Below, piece by piece: positions 14,177-45,399 of a stretch of 64,000 nt of DNA (the stretch's first letter is position 1; the number at the start of each line of letters is the position of its first letter). Source of the stretch: Amia ocellicauda (Eukaryota > Chordata > Actinopteri > Amiiformes > Amiidae); assembly GCF_036373705.1 (NCBI RefSeq), contig NC_089858.1, positions 16,491,749 through 16,555,748 on the forward strand, in the 5' to 3' direction. The translations under genes and the position numbers were made by a program. The notes below the pieces were generated by a model, which was not told where the DNA came from, ran no database searches, and saw only the letters and a list, made by a program, of their open reading frames with translations.

Positions 14177-17100
14177 TGACACACAAAGAGTTATGGCATA
14201 TCTGGAAGAAAGCACACACCCACGTTGCAGAGGAAGACTCCCTGGGACCACTGCAGGGAGTGGTGGGACAAGCAGCTGAGGATGGGAAGAGGGAATGAAT
14301 AAACTCCACTGTTTTTTAACCGTTTCATGCTGCATGCTGTGTGGGGATTAGGCTCTTTTGCATCCTCTGTTCCATTAAAAGGACAGTGAAAAACAAACAA
14401 AAACATCTGGATGGATCATCACTGTGTTTTGTTGCTGTTTTTTAAGTGAAGTTTCCGTTTGCTGACACAGCACAATAAACTCGTAAGGGAAGTTCAGGGC
14501 GGGGAGTTGCTGCTGTGCTCTTTCCTACAGATTAACCTCACCCCACCCTCAAGATCTCATTTCAGATTTTTTCAAATTAAATCCTCGAGATAGCAGCAGC
14601 TGTCCAAAAGATTGAGTAAAGCAGCACAGACAACTTTTGAACAGGCAACTAAAATGTGGTGTGCAAAACATCCAAAATAATAATGATGATAATGAAAGGC
14701 AAAATAAAATATTCTGAACACAACAGTTTGGTTGGGGTCAGTGAATGGCTTTGGTTGTGTTTTGCCAGGGCTGTGGTTAGAACATTCTACATCATACAGG
14801 AGAAACCAGCCAATCACAGAGCAGCAATTCAATTAATGTTATCATTATTGTGTTTACCTTTACCTTGGCGTGTTTGATGTTTAATCTTTTAACAACAGGG
14901 CTGATGCACCTCAGGTTTTGTGACTATGGCCGGTAATGGAAAGAAAATCACATCGGCGAAGACTCATTTGTGAAAGGGAGATGTTTTCTGCTTTGCAAAA
15001 AAAATGCAATGAGGCTCCGCTATCTACATTATATTGATACATACATCATAAATCAGCTCCATGCCTTCTCTGCCCTGGGTTTGTACCTACCCCCTGATCT
15101 CTCGTGGAAGCTAAAGAGCTCCATCACACTGTGCTCAGTGCCAGGGGGTCTGCAGAATCAAAGGGATTACCGAGCCAAGAGCCACACGGGCAGCAATCAC
15201 AGTTAATGGCTCAGGTCAACACAGCCTCCGATCCCACAGATTAGAGCTTGCTCCACTATGCTGTCAGAGTCCAATCCAGCCCGGCCCGACCGCCGTGTGA
15301 TCAGGTTGGGGAAGAGGCTCGAGATGTGGGCAGCAGCGGCTGCCAAACTGCATTATGAAGACATGCATTGAGAATTGGCAGGAACTCTAATAGGGAAACT
15401 GTGCTGTCAAGTGGCAGGGGAAGACTGCAGTGTGAGAATGCAGCTGTGAAGCCCCCCAGGGAGGGAGAAGGGTGCTGATGCTCACACCCTCAGCAGCCCA
15501 GACAATGGAATGCTGGCAGGCACTTCACACACAAAGTGCGAAGTGCCGTTTTCGAAGCACAGCGATGTATACAAATACCAGTCGCACTCTTAGGTCGGGT
15601 CGGGTCGGGGCGCACTCTCTCCCCCGGGCTCACAGCCCAGGACACTCCCTGCCAAGCAGAGATAAGGAGCAGCTCATGGAGGGGGACCCGTTCTCAGGGG
15701 GCGAGAAGAGCGGGGGGCGGCGCCTTCCTGAACTCCAGGAAAACAGGAGCGGAAAAACCTGAACAGCCCGCCCAGTTTGACACAATGCAGCGGGAGGAAT
15801 CTGCCCATTGTTCTCAGGCTGACTGTGCCATCCCTCGAGCAGGGCAGGAAAACTCTGCCAAGAGTCCTTTCCTGAAACACTAGAAGCCAAATTGTTCTTT
15901 TTAATCCTTCCCTTCCCTTCCCCCTCATGCCTTGGAAAAACACAGATAATGGAAATTCCTAATTCAGGTGTTAGCACGCACACACAAGAAATTTTGTACA
16001 GGGCAAACACTGAAAAATATTTTTTTATGATGCAATTCATAATTGCTGTCTCAACTGAGGGGTTTCTATTTGTAGGGAATTTAAAGTTAGAAAATACTAA
16101 ATCAGCTTTTTCCAGTCTTTCGTGTTTACAGCAGAGAATGAAGGTGTTTTGAAAGGTGTGTGTTGTACAGGACATCCACTTACACAGATATTTATTTAGC
16201 ATCTTTAATTTCTATGACACTACCTGTCATCTCCCTTACAGGCTGTGTTTTGCACTCCGAACACGCAAATGCCTCCAAGTCTTCCAAAGTCGAGGTTTAC
16301 AACCTTTCCTGGAAACAATGGCCCTCACAAAAAAAACTTGAACACTTTCTGACCATCAAAAGAATTTCCAGTGGCAATGAAGTCCCGTCAAACCATGACA
16401 TTCCTCAAAATCCTGCGTGAAGATCATGACAGATCCTGTAAGCATGGTAGCCGAAACAATTACGCATTTGGTCATTTCTGCATGGATCTCCCACCTTTTC
16501 ATGGAATCACCCTATTCTAAACTGTGCCCTCCCCCTGTCCACTCCTACACTGAACGCAGACTACATGCAGGGCAATATGGTTCTACTCTACACTAATGCA
16601 CAGACCAATATCTGCTATTATAGTCCTACACAGAGGAGATTCACAGTGGTACTCCAGTTATCAACTGATTGATACGAAAACTATTTGGTGGGAATGTTAT
16701 TCCCCCTATTCTCTTTTTCCAGGCAATTCAGAGCTGCCCCCTGAAAAACACTTGACATGCAATACTTCCAACAGAGAACAAATGCATTCCACACATCTCA
16801 CTCGGCTGTACGACACTCTCAGCCCCAGCACGCCCCCACAAAGCAGCACAGAGCAAGCCGAGCAAAAGAGTGGGTTCGGCAGCAAAACCTGTACGTCTAT
16901 GATTTGCTGTTGCTCGTAGAACGGCCACACGAAGACAAGAGGCCACGTGCACTGCCCCGGCACCGACATGCTGCTTGTGGATCCATCAGGGATTCCCTCT
17001 GAATATTGAGGGGCAATAAAGCAGCATGGAGCCCCAACCGCATTTCTGCCCAGACATGAAAACCATGCAAACAAACCAAAAAAGGGCTGTGAGTTACGGA

Positions 17101-17516
17101 GTGACTTCAAAATATTTCGGAAACACCAGCCGTGGTACGTGCACTCTGTAGTGGGACGAATGATATCAAACTTCTCCAATCTTACTAGAAAAAGGTGTGG
17201 GGGGAAGAGGCTATAAAAGACCTAGGGAATTAGGTCCCCCAGCTTTAAGACTCACTGTCACCCTCCCTTCCTGTATGAGGTCAGCTGCTTCCTGCTCCTC
17301 CACTTTCCTTTCTCTAGACACTGCATTAGTTCCCCTAAAAAAGCTGTGCACTCCCACCACCTGACCCATCCCTTCCTGTTCCAACTCCAGACCTCGGTCT
17401 GGGCTCGGACAGAGCAGTGCAGTACAATAGAGAGCACAACAATACAACTCAACACAATATCATAAAATGTATTGACCATGAGTAAACATTTGACCTGCTC
17501 TAGAACTGTGGCACTC

Positions 17517-19036
17517 TGACAATGACACAAAGTTTCAGGCAGGTGTGAAAATGCTGTAAAGTAAGAATGCTTTCAAAAATAGACATGTTAATAGATTATA
17601 TTTATCAATTAACTAAATGCAAAGTGAGTGAACAGAAGAAAAATCTACATCAAATACATATTTAGTGTGACCACCCTTTGCCTTCAAAACAGCATCAATT
17701 CTTCTAGGTACACTTGCACACAGTTTTTGAAGGAACTCGACAGGTAGGTCGGCCCAAACATCTTGGAGAACTAACCACAGTTCTTCTGTGGATTTAGACA
17801 GCCTCAGTTGCTTCTCTCTCTTCATGTAATCCCAGACAGACTCGATGATGTTGAGATCAGGGCTGTGGGGGCCATACCATCACTTCCGAGACTGCTTGTC
17901 CTTCTTTACGCTGAAGATAGTTCTTAATGACTGTCTCTGTATATTTGGGGTCATTGTCATGCTGCACAATACATTTGGGGCCAATCAGATGCCTCCCTGA
18001 TGGTATTGCATGATGGATAAGTATCTGCCTGTACTTCTCAGCATTGAGGAGACCATTAATTCTGACTGATTTGCAGAAATGCAGCCCCAGACTTGTAAGG
18101 AACCTCCACCATGCTTCACTGTTGCCTGCAGACACTCATTCGTGTGCCGCTCTCCAGCCCTTCGAACAAACTGCCTTCTGCTACAGCCAAATATTTCACA
18201 TTTTGACTCATCAGTCAAGAGCACCTGCTGCCATTTTTCTGCACCCCAGTTCCTGCATTTTCATGCATAGTTCAGTCGCTTGGCCTTGTTGCTACGTCTG
18301 ACCAGACTTCTCCGGACAGTAGATGGGTGTACCAGGGTCCCACTGTTTTCTGCCAATTCTGAGCTGATGGCACTGCTGGACATCTTCCAATTGGGAAGGG
18401 AAGTAAGCTTGATGTGTCTTTCATCTGCTGCAGTAAGTTTCCTTGGCCGACCACTGCGTCTACGGTCCTCAGCGTTGCCCATTTCTTTGTGCTTCTTCAG
18501 AAGAGCTTGGACAGCACATCTGGAAACCCCTGTCTGCCTTGAAATGTCTACCTGGGAGAGACCTTGCTGATGCAGTAGAACTACCTTGTGTCTTGTTGCT
18601 GTGCTCAGTCTTGCCATGGTGTGTGACTTTTGACAGTAAACTGTCTTCAGCAACCGCACCTTGTTAGCTGAGTTTGGCTGTTCCTCACCCAGTTTTATTC
18701 CTCCTACACAGCTGTTTCTGTTTCAGTTAATGATAGTGTTTCAACCTACATATTGAATTGATGATCATTAGCACCTGTCTGTTATAATTTAATCATACAC
18801 CTGACTATATGCCTACAAAATCCCTGACTTTGTTCAAGTGCACCTAGAAGAATTGATGCTGTTTTGAAGGCAAAGGGTGGTCACACCAAATATGGGTTTG
18901 ATGTAGATTTGTCTTCTGTTCACTCACTTTGCATTTAGTTAATTGATAAATATAATGTATTAACATGTGTATTTTTGAAAGCATTCTTACTTTACAGCAT
19001 TTTTCCACACCTGCCTGAAACTTTTGCTCAATGCTG
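17517..19036 (-). mobile_element. Tc1-like DNA transposon, decayed copy, about 1.5 kb
   Basis: Terminal inverted repeats of about 200 bp bound the element: 17517-17716 on the left and 18835-19036 on the right (both carry CAAAGTTTCAGGCAGGTGTG-like ends). The right end abuts TA, the Tc1 target site; the left end has lost a clear TA. A broken transposase frame on the minus strand lies between and runs into the left repeat. The long repeats overlapping the transposase end are typical of fish Tc1 families. Confidence 0.95.
17630..18617 (-). pseudogene. Tc1-like transposase pseudogene (stop and frameshifts)
   Basis: The minus strand reads a paired helix-turn-helix N-terminus (MARLSTATRHKVVLLHQQGL start, then ISRQTGVSRCAVQALLKKH and a GRPRKL hinge). 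Next come the DDE blocks: LLTDESKCEIFG (first D), VQHDNDPKYT (second D) and SPDLNIIESVWDYMKRE (E position). An in-frame TGA interrupts after KRLNYA (18261-18263). The frame shifts near 18.08 kb (after VWGCIS) and again near 17.87 kb (WPPQ/SPDLN). The copy therefore cannot make an active enzyme. Ends are approximate. Confidence 0.92.
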
Positions 19037-21539
19037 TACCTGTAACTTGTGCATCAAACAGACTATTACCTCACCTCACCACACAGGCAATTTAGACAAA
19101 TTACAGTTATTTCAGGCTTTTAGCACCTACAGTTTCATGATATCTGAGTCACTCTAGAGACCAGGCTCAACACAAACTAGGGAGGAAGAAATACAAACAC
19201 AACGCATCGATTTTCCAGTCCGCTCTGCTCAGCGTCAGGGCTCTGACTGGTATCTTATCCACTTGGAGGAGGGTTTTCCTGTGGATCTGACCTAGAGGTT
19301 CCAATGCCGATTCAAGTTTTCCGATTCATTGCAGAACTTCACTCGATCACAAAACTGGAATAATTTGGCTCTGAAGTAAAGCCAAGCATTTTGTTTAAGC
19401 TTTAATAAATGTCCTCTTGGCTAAATAAATAAACAAACAAAATCAATAAAACAAGGCAAAAGTCTGCAGAAATGTGTTTTATTGTCTCTCTTTTAAATCC
19501 AAGAGGGAAAAAATTATAATAACTAAACATACCAAGAACAAATACTCATGTAAAACTGGGAAGTGGCTCAACAGCCATTTTGACAGGTGATTCCCTGTGT
19601 AGTACCTTGGGGCCACACTGCTGTTTATTTCTGAAACCACAGAGTAGTTCTCCTCCAGTCAGATTTCACACCCATACACTGGCCAGGACTGTCTGCAGCG
19701 CTGGGGTCAATTCCAGGTTTTCCCATTGCAATTCTTAATGCCAATCCTTTGTCTTTTCCATTCCAATTCCAGTAGAGACTATTATGTCAGTGGCAAAAAG
19801 AATTTAGAACAGGGGTTTGGAACGGGTCTGAAAAAGGGAATTGGAATTGAAAAAGTGGAACTGACCCAAACCCTGACTGTCTGAAATTACACCACTCTGA
19901 TGAATTACCCAGAAGAGGAATGAATTTAAACTATCCACCCACAAGCGCCTGAGCCCAGACTTGCACACAACGTACCGTTTCCAACACGTTGTGAAGCAGC
20001 TGCGTAAAACGTCCTGAGTCGCCTTTGGTTTTTTTGACAGCCAACGGGACCTGGGCCTGGTAATGCAAATAATCACAACATCGCTCTATGGTAAAGCAAC
20101 ATGGTGCACCCTGGAACCGTGGCTGCTGTGCTCAAATCATCACCCGCCAGATAAGTATGTGTACGAGCACAAACCAGGGCACTTCCTGCCTGAACTGTGC
20201 TTGAATATGTCTCTGTCTGCAAACAGGAAGAGCAGCATGGTTGAAAACCCACTTCAGTAACTAAAGAAAGAACACAAAACTGTCAAGACAGAAAACAGTG
20301 TCACAGCTGAGTAAGACTGCAGAAGCAGCTGAGCAGCACAGAGGTGCTAGCTAATTACAACCTCAATATTCTCTATAGGGTTGCTAACCGTACAAGTATC
20401 TGGCCTGGGAGCTCATTTTATTTGATATAATGGCTCCAAGGACTGACTACAAGCAATCTGAAAGTCTTTTGCAGGAGTCTGGGAAGTCTATTGTAATAAT
20501 AATAATAATAATAGTAACACCCATATATACATACGTGTGTCACCCAAGGCCTAGAAAACACCAATATCTACCAATCTGGTTTAGACTAGCAGCAGCGTGG
20601 TCCCAATAATAATTGAGGTATTTAATTAATCTTAATCTAGTCTGACCCCTAAACTTAATTCTAGTGCAACATACATCTTAACGAAGTTTAAATGATACTC
20701 AGAGACAACCTAGTGAATCCTTCTAAATGTATCAAAGTAAATTTACCTTGGTCAAACCCTGGTAAAAACCAATGGTATGATCAGAGCGGACAGGTTCAAG
20801 TTATTACCATTTTTGTTTGCCACACACATTCACACACAAGAATCCACTGATGAATTAGCAAGCCTCTACAAACCAAGGAAAGCTACCAGCATTGTAAAAT
20901 CAGTTTGTCATAATTATTTTAAATATTCAGATTAGTGAAAGGATAGGATAGCATTTCCAGCAAACACAAACACATACACACAATAACACTCACCAATTCT
21001 CTCTCTCATCTATATACATACACACACACACACACACATACATAAACTCGACTGATTGATACCTCTGGTTGTGGTCTAACTCCAAATGCAGACATTTTAA
21101 TACTACTTACGATTACAGCTGCTATCATCTCCATTAGTTTCGTGAGTTAGAAAGAAACCGCTTCTGCATCTGTGTTCACTTGGCACACAGGAGGCTCCGA
21201 TCGCAACATTTCACGGGATTATCATTGTAACGTGTTTTTGCTCGTTTGTTTCCTGATCAGAGACACTACATACATGTGTTAGACACCAGTGAGTTGCGAC
21301 AGCTGGCGCTCAAACACAGAAACGGTAACACAGTGGAGGATCACCAACCTCCCATCCGCCAGCTGCACAGTTCACCCAAATGCGCTTTGAACTACCTTTA
21401 CAGGTTCATAATTAGATGTGTGTGTGTGATGAATATCATTCCCGACGGTACTTTTCTGTCACCGGAATAACGCTCATAAGATTACACCCGAAAACACATC
21501 CATTTTGAAAAGCATTATTGCGCGTTTGGTTTTTTAAAA
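19037..21539. other. No gene found between the Tc1 copy and the CpG-rich block
   Basis: AT-rich non-coding DNA. It holds a short (AAT)n run near 20493-20513 and a CA run near 21019-21040. No splice-supported frame was seen. Confidence 0.6.
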
Positions 21540-22340
21540 CGCACTTCCCTATATGTGAACATGCAGAACCCGTGTCCCCTTACAAAACGCTGCGGCTCCC
21601 CCTCCCGTGTTGCATGGACACACAGATCAACCCACAGGTTGTCCTTCCTTCCCGTCCGAGATCGAGATCTCCAAAGTGCTCACCTGCGCTACACGCCTGG
21701 CTCTCGGACAGAAATCCACATCCCAGCGCCGCCGGGGGATGAAAAGCGCAACCAAATGCGGGGCTGCAAAAATCAAAAATAACACCTGAGAACCGGGTAC
21801 CACACTGTGGCTGCTCTCTGTGCCCGCCGCCTTGCTCTTGTAAAGGGTATCCCGGGTATCCGTCCTGAAACCCCAGCCAGCGTCGGTGCCAGCCTCGCCA
21901 CTTTCTGTGCGTCCACGGCGAAGGTGCGCAGCCCTGCTTGTGCGCTGTGGATGCGCCCCCTCCCTCCCTCTCTCTTACTCTCTCAAACGCGGAAACAAGT
22001 CAAGAGAAGAGCAACCCACAGCCAGCCGTGTGTGTGTAAGTGTAAGTGTAAGTGTAAGAGCAAGAGCATCTGGAGCTACAAGTGCTCCCTGAAGTGCGAA
22101 AACGCAAAGTGGGGCTGAAATCAGTGCCGGCGCTGCGGGTCCAGGCGGCAGTGGGTCCACCATGCGTGCTGGTCACCCGCAGCCTCAAACTTTCTCCATT
22201 TGATCAGCATTACAGGAAAATAGGACCAACGCGTGTCCTCTCACACGGTGCGGTCCTGGTCGAGTCTTTCCGTGCAGCTCAGCTCCTGTTGCAGGGCAGT
22301 GGCAGAGACAGGTCGCAGCTGTAAGCAAGCCAGAGGGATG
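21540..22340 (-). promoter_or_regulatory. CpG-rich block with minus-strand splice donor: candidate promoter and first non-coding exon
   Basis: Local GC and CpG content is far above the flanks. On the minus strand GCGCAG|GTGAGC (exon base 21684, intron from 21683) is a near-consensus donor. No convincing protein frame is present, so the exon would be untranslated. Its gene would run left for at least 21 kb. By vertebrate synteny TENT4B is followed by ADCY7, which would fit, but no ADCY7 coding exon was seen here. A (GTGTAA)n run lies inside at 22034-22058. Confidence 0.4.
22029..22060. repeat. (GTGTAA)n short tandem repeat
   Basis: About four copies of a 6-bp unit, GTGTAA, lie within the GC-rich block, drifting to GAGCAA at the right end. 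Confidence 0.85.
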
Positions 22341-23139
22341 TGCCTCCACAGGGATCCAAATGCTTTGCGATATTTGAGCCAAATGTACTGCATGCTAAAT
22401 AAACACACAGGCGCTCTTCCCATTCTCTGTTCTACAATCTACATTATGTAATTATGTGAAACACTTCAAAATTAATAGATTTGCCTTTTCACAGTATTTC
22501 AACAGCTTGATCTGCGATTCACGATTGATGGCTTTGTTTTTCCAATTGAACTCAATGCAATGTGATCTGTTCTGCACGCTGTGAGGACTGTTTCCATGCT
22601 GAGCCGGTTGTGTGGCCCGTTGTCTTCCCATTAATTTGCTGTTAAACATAGCAACCTGGAGACAAGTGCCCGCAGTGGTTGCTAGATTTTAAATAGTGCT
22701 TGGCTATCGTCAATATTGGGGAAGCTTTCACAACACCTGTCCTCTTCCAACACTGCGGAACTGAAATTACAATAGCCCTGTAGTGTGCGATAAAGATGCA
22801 GTTGATTACAGGGCATTGTCAATCTCATGTGCGCGGCATGTGGATAACTAGATGATTCAAGGCTTTCAATATTGTTTTAATGGTCCTTGAGTAATACACC
22901 TGAAACATTACCAAGCTGTAACAAAGACCCATACTGGATAGGAACCCCCGACACACACACACACACACACACATTACTAAAAAGTGTAATGTATTCACTG
23001 CTACATAATACAGTGTATAATGTACAGTATATTAATATATGAAACTATATATACCATTAATCTCCTGTGTTGCTACAACCTCTCGCCATCCATCCATCCA
23101 TCCATCCACTCTGGCCCATGAGCAATGTAATAACAGATG
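22341..23139. other. Intergenic DNA between the CpG-rich block and the TENT4B 3' end
   Basis: No coding frame was seen. An (AC)n run lies at about 22953-22973 and a (CCAT)n run at about 23086-23108. If the block at 22 kb starts a minus-strand gene, TENT4B and that gene are tandem with under 1 kb between them. Confidence 0.55.
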
Positions 23140-23156
23140 TTCCACACCAAAACAGG

Positions 23157-23162
23157 TTTATT
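23157..23162 (-). terminator. Candidate distal poly(A) signal of TENT4B
   Basis: The plus-strand TTTATT reads AATAAA on the minus strand, with a G/T-rich element about 10-20 nt downstream. A second AATAAA sits about 100 nt upstream (23265-23260). It is the best-formed signal after the TENT4B stop codon. Confidence 0.4.
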
Positions 23163-25919
23163 ATTAAAGTGCATTTTAATATTGAAAGATACAATTTAAA
23201 GTTCAGTTTGATTTATGTCAGCCCAATAAACCCATGGGCTTCCACATTTAAATTAAAGATTTATTAATTGATATACTCACAAAAAAATATAGTCTGAAAA
23301 AGTTTTTATACTCTCCAAAAAATACAACTAGACCACAGGTAGATGAAAACAGACAGTGATTTGAACAGAAAAAGATCAGGAAAAAGTTGAAGATTTAAAA
23401 AAAGAAAGAAAAAGAACAGCTCAACTGTTCTTAACTTAATAAATAGAGATGTATTGTTCTAGACATTATGAAGTCGGGGTTTATATGTGAAGAAATCCCC
23501 ACAAAGGGTTTCTTTCCATATAGCTTTCAATTTAAGTCTCAGCGGTTGGAAAAACTACACATCGGACCCCGTTCCTTATTGTACGTGCAGGCTCTCGCTT
23601 CAAATGCTGGTATGCGTTCTCATGAAACAGTCGACGACCCATTCAGACTAAACACATGGGAGCTATGAATCGGGGGTAATACTGCAGAGCGAAATCTTTG
23701 GGTGCATAAAGTTTGAAACAAACGATATTCATCATTTCAACTTGTGTCAAAACAATATTGTCTAACCTTTGCGGAGAAGAATAAAAACAAAAAAAGATGG
23801 AGCTAATCTCTTGGAGTTCTAGAACTGCATTGACAAGGTAGGAGCAGCAAACCTATAGCAGCAAACTGTACTGGAGAAATGAATGCACCTAACCCAGTCA
23901 GAGACAGATACATTCACAGCCAAGGACGAGAGGGGAAAACCCAGTGACCTGACAGAGACAAAGCTACTTTATACCAGCAATACCCCCTTGTTTCGGTTTT
24001 AGACATCGTTAGAAGTAAATACAACAGTTGGAGAAAAAACAAATAATTAAATCATGGCTGCAAAACATGAATATTAAGCATAGGTAGCAACAGTGGTACA
24101 TAGAAACCCAGCTTCGCAACCCATTCCTGTCAGGCACTTCCTAATTAATGTCCGCTCATTCATTTAAGCAGTAATACATGGAGACTTATGTCAAATACCA
24201 AAACAAGCAAAAAAAATCAGCTCATGAGAACTTCACTCACACAAAGATGGACCCATTTTATTTTCCAGTGGGAGAAACTGAACAGGCGATCTTGAACACA
24301 GCAACATTGTGAGGGGCTAGTAGACACAACCACCAACTGGCATGCAACAATGTAACCATGCTCCCACCGTCAGCTCCAACAGCGGAATTACAATCTATAG
24401 CAGCTGCACCAGAAATGACACGGGAGATTTTAGGATTTTCCCAGCAAACCTCATTCTCTTGGCCCAGCGCTAGATGTGCATTATTTAAGAAACACCTTTC
24501 AGATACAGAATAAAGAGGGATCAACTCACTGTACTAAAAAAAAGGCAGTAGGAAAGCAGGTGATTTAATAAACCAATTTGTTGGTATATAGTAAGTAGTG
24601 GATGTCTTTTAGATTGTTCTCCATGAATAACCTTCGAGTTTAGAGTCTAGAATATATCAAGGTTCTCCTGCGGTGTGCAAGAATGCAGTTTTATAGTAAA
24701 CTACCATACAAAACCTTTCGGATGCAATATTCCTTTAGATATTTTAGTTGCTGAAATATGACCACAAATGCACTTTAAAAAAATAAATACATTTCCCAGT
24801 TATGTAATAATTGTACTTGTTTTGATTTTATTGCATGTATCTTAACATATGTAGTAACTACATTTCAGGCAGATCAGTTTCAGTCCGGTTAATTAAATAC
24901 TCTGTCTTTAGCAGTAAGAACTCCACATGGCACTGGTTAAAAAGCACTTAAAAACAGTTTTCCATTGTGTTGTAGTGCCACCTGTGGCCAGGAGAAGAAG
25001 TGCAGCAAGAAGCTCATACTAACTTTCATACCATTTTAGATGCAATAGTAACAACCTGACACTCTGCTCCCAGCAGTTTCCTTTCTAAGTAAGGGAGTAG
25101 ACCTGCCACACATGAAAGACGGAGGGTGGGGGGAAAAAAAATAACATTCTTCCAAAGACTAAAGTGGTCACTCTTTCTGAAGTCACTTGGTCACTCACTT
25201 ATAGTTAACACCTTTGTACATTTAGGGGGAAATTAAGATAATTACCAGGTATTAAAGGACAGTAAACACTGAGCACAACAGTTTCTGTCTTTCTTGTAAC
25301 TCGTAGAGTACACTCTCCACATCAGGATTCCCTGTTAAACACTGAGTAAGAAACCTGCTTTCATATTATATATGAAATATACAAGACAGTTTCCCACTTG
25401 CTTCTTTTGTTCAATTAACTCAATGTCACAGTCTGAAGTACTCGTTCAGTATGTGAAAAAAGTAATAAAATACCTAGCGATCTTGCCATGTTAAAGCAGA
25501 GGTCTGGGTGCAACCTGGCACACGGGGTCTGTCTGTCCTGAGCCACAGTGCCCAGACGCACAGCTGCAGCCGCCAGATACATTGGATGCTGATGATTGGA
25601 GTTGGCAATAGAAGTGGCGCTTGGCTTTTCAACTAGCAGTCAAAACTTACATCTTTAAAATCTCAAATTAGTTATCATGTAAAAGTAATACTCAACATTT
25701 TTTTGTTGTTGGTTTTGTTCTTTTTTTGGTGTTTTTGTATTTTTTTGTGTGTTTTGTATGTTTTTTTGTATAAATGTATTTTTTATGACCGTTATATATA
25801 CATAATAAAACCATAAATCCTATTGCAGACCCTCAACATAAAACTAAATCATGCTTATATTCCCATTCTTAAGGACAATTTCCTGTTTTGGATGTTAACC
25901 TTTTTTTTTTTTTATTATT

Positions 25920-25923
<4 letters not shown>

Positions 25924-26006
<83 letters not shown>
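25924..26006. repeat. (TA)n microsatellite, about 83 bp, in TENT4B 3' UTR
   Basis: An uninterrupted alternating TA tract of about 41 units follows a poly-T run. It lies about 560 nt past the TENT4B stop. If transcribed it would form a perfect (UA)n hairpin. Confidence 0.95.
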
Positions 26007-26012
<6 letters not shown>

Positions 26013-26220
26013 ATATATACTTTTTAGTACATTTTTTCAGTTTTTAAATTTTTTCTTCATTTTTAATGTTTTTTATTTTTTTTAGTTAAGTTTTTTTTGT
26101 CTGTAGTTGATGTCCTGCTTGATCGTTGGCTTCAGTCTTGAGGGATCGCTGTTTCAAGTCTCTGGTCTCGTAAGCCTGAGGGCTACAGGGTTGTGAGCTC
26201 CACAGAAGGGCAGTGTGTTC

Positions 26221-26223
<3 letters not shown>

Positions 26224-26266
<43 letters not shown>
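26224..26266. repeat. (TA)n microsatellite, about 43 bp, in TENT4B 3' UTR
   Basis: A second alternating TA tract lies about 300 nt past the TENT4B stop codon, between an A-rich and a T-rich run. Confidence 0.93.
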
Positions 26267-26270
<4 letters not shown>

Positions 26271-26567
26271 AAAAGAAAAAAAAACTAGTTCCTTAATTCT
26301 GTGCAAACCCAGGAAGGATAAAAACCACTGGACAGATCAGACTTCTCTCCTTGTCCGCACACCTCGTCCCCTCTATATATTTTTTTTGTTTTCTTTGTTC
26401 GTTTGTTGTTTTTTTTTGTTTTTTGTTATTTTACTTATAAAAAGTCATTTTTCTTATATCCCATAACGAAGAAAAAAAAAATATTCTGAATAATAACAAT
26501 CCTTTAGGAAAAGGTCCTGCAGCAGTTCTGGGACAGATTGGTCAAGTCTGAAAGGCAGCAGCGCCCC

Positions 26568-45280
<18,713 letters not shown>

Positions 45281-45340
45281 GCCGCACTGCGCAGACTCGC
45301 ACGGTGAGGGGAGGGGACGTGGGTGTGGCCAGAGGAACTG

Positions 45341-45378
45341 TTACGCAACAAACACAACATTTTTTTCTTGTTACGTAA
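45341..45378. promoter_or_regulatory. Paired D-box / C/EBP-type bZIP sites upstream of TENT4B
   Basis: TTACGCAA lies at 45341-45348 and the palindrome TTACGTAA at 45371-45378, 30 bp apart start to start. Both fit the TTAYGTAA-type sites bound by PAR-bZIP factors (DBP, TEF, HLF), NFIL3 and C/EBP proteins. They sit about 350-390 bp upstream of the TENT4B ATG. The motifs are seen directly; binding is inference. Confidence 0.45.
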
Positions 45379-45399
45379 CGAGGGATTGATAAATCTGTT

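Larger units (their letters stand above)
1..17516. other. No gene found; probable intron or intergenic DNA
   Basis: Both strands were read for long frames with sensible residues and splice sites; none was convincing. Open frames up to about 190 aa here are low-complexity or lack homology that I can recognise. Short repeats include (TA)n at 1424-1450, (TTGA)n at 14146-14176, three copies of GGTCG near 15594-15608 and CA-rich patches near 13.05-13.1 kb. A TAATTA-rich block lies at 4741-4790. If the donor at 21.68 kb is real, this is the first intron of that gene. Confidence 0.6.
23140..26567 (-). other. tent4b: Probable TENT4B 3' UTR, about 3.4 kb
   Basis: The stretch follows the TAG of TENT4B without any further open frame of note. 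It is AT-rich and holds two long (TA)n tracts and several poly-T runs. On the minus strand, AATAAA signals occur at 23265-23260 and 23162-23157; the latter is followed by a G/T-rich run (TTTGGTGTGG), a good cleavage context near 23.14 kb. Proximal AATAAA signals also occur near 26.07 and 25.9 kb, so shorter forms are possible. The end point is inferred and would need transcript data. Confidence 0.5.

Noticed and set aside
15630..16202. 190-residue minus-strand open frame
   Set aside because: The longest frame in the left third, but it has no family resemblance and mixed low-complexity composition; no supporting exon structure.
1..21000. Search for ADCY7, BRD7 or NKD1 coding exons expected from synteny
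   Set aside because: No frame matching these families was recognised; only the promoter-like block at 22 kb remains as a hint.
25924..26006. CRISPR-like or origin-like structure in the TA tract
   Set aside because: It is a plain dinucleotide microsatellite in a vertebrate genome with no spacers or unit structure.
26100..26215. Possible tRNA-like or SINE head
   Set aside because: No consistent A and B box pair and no cloverleaf could be drawn; treated as 3' UTR sequence.
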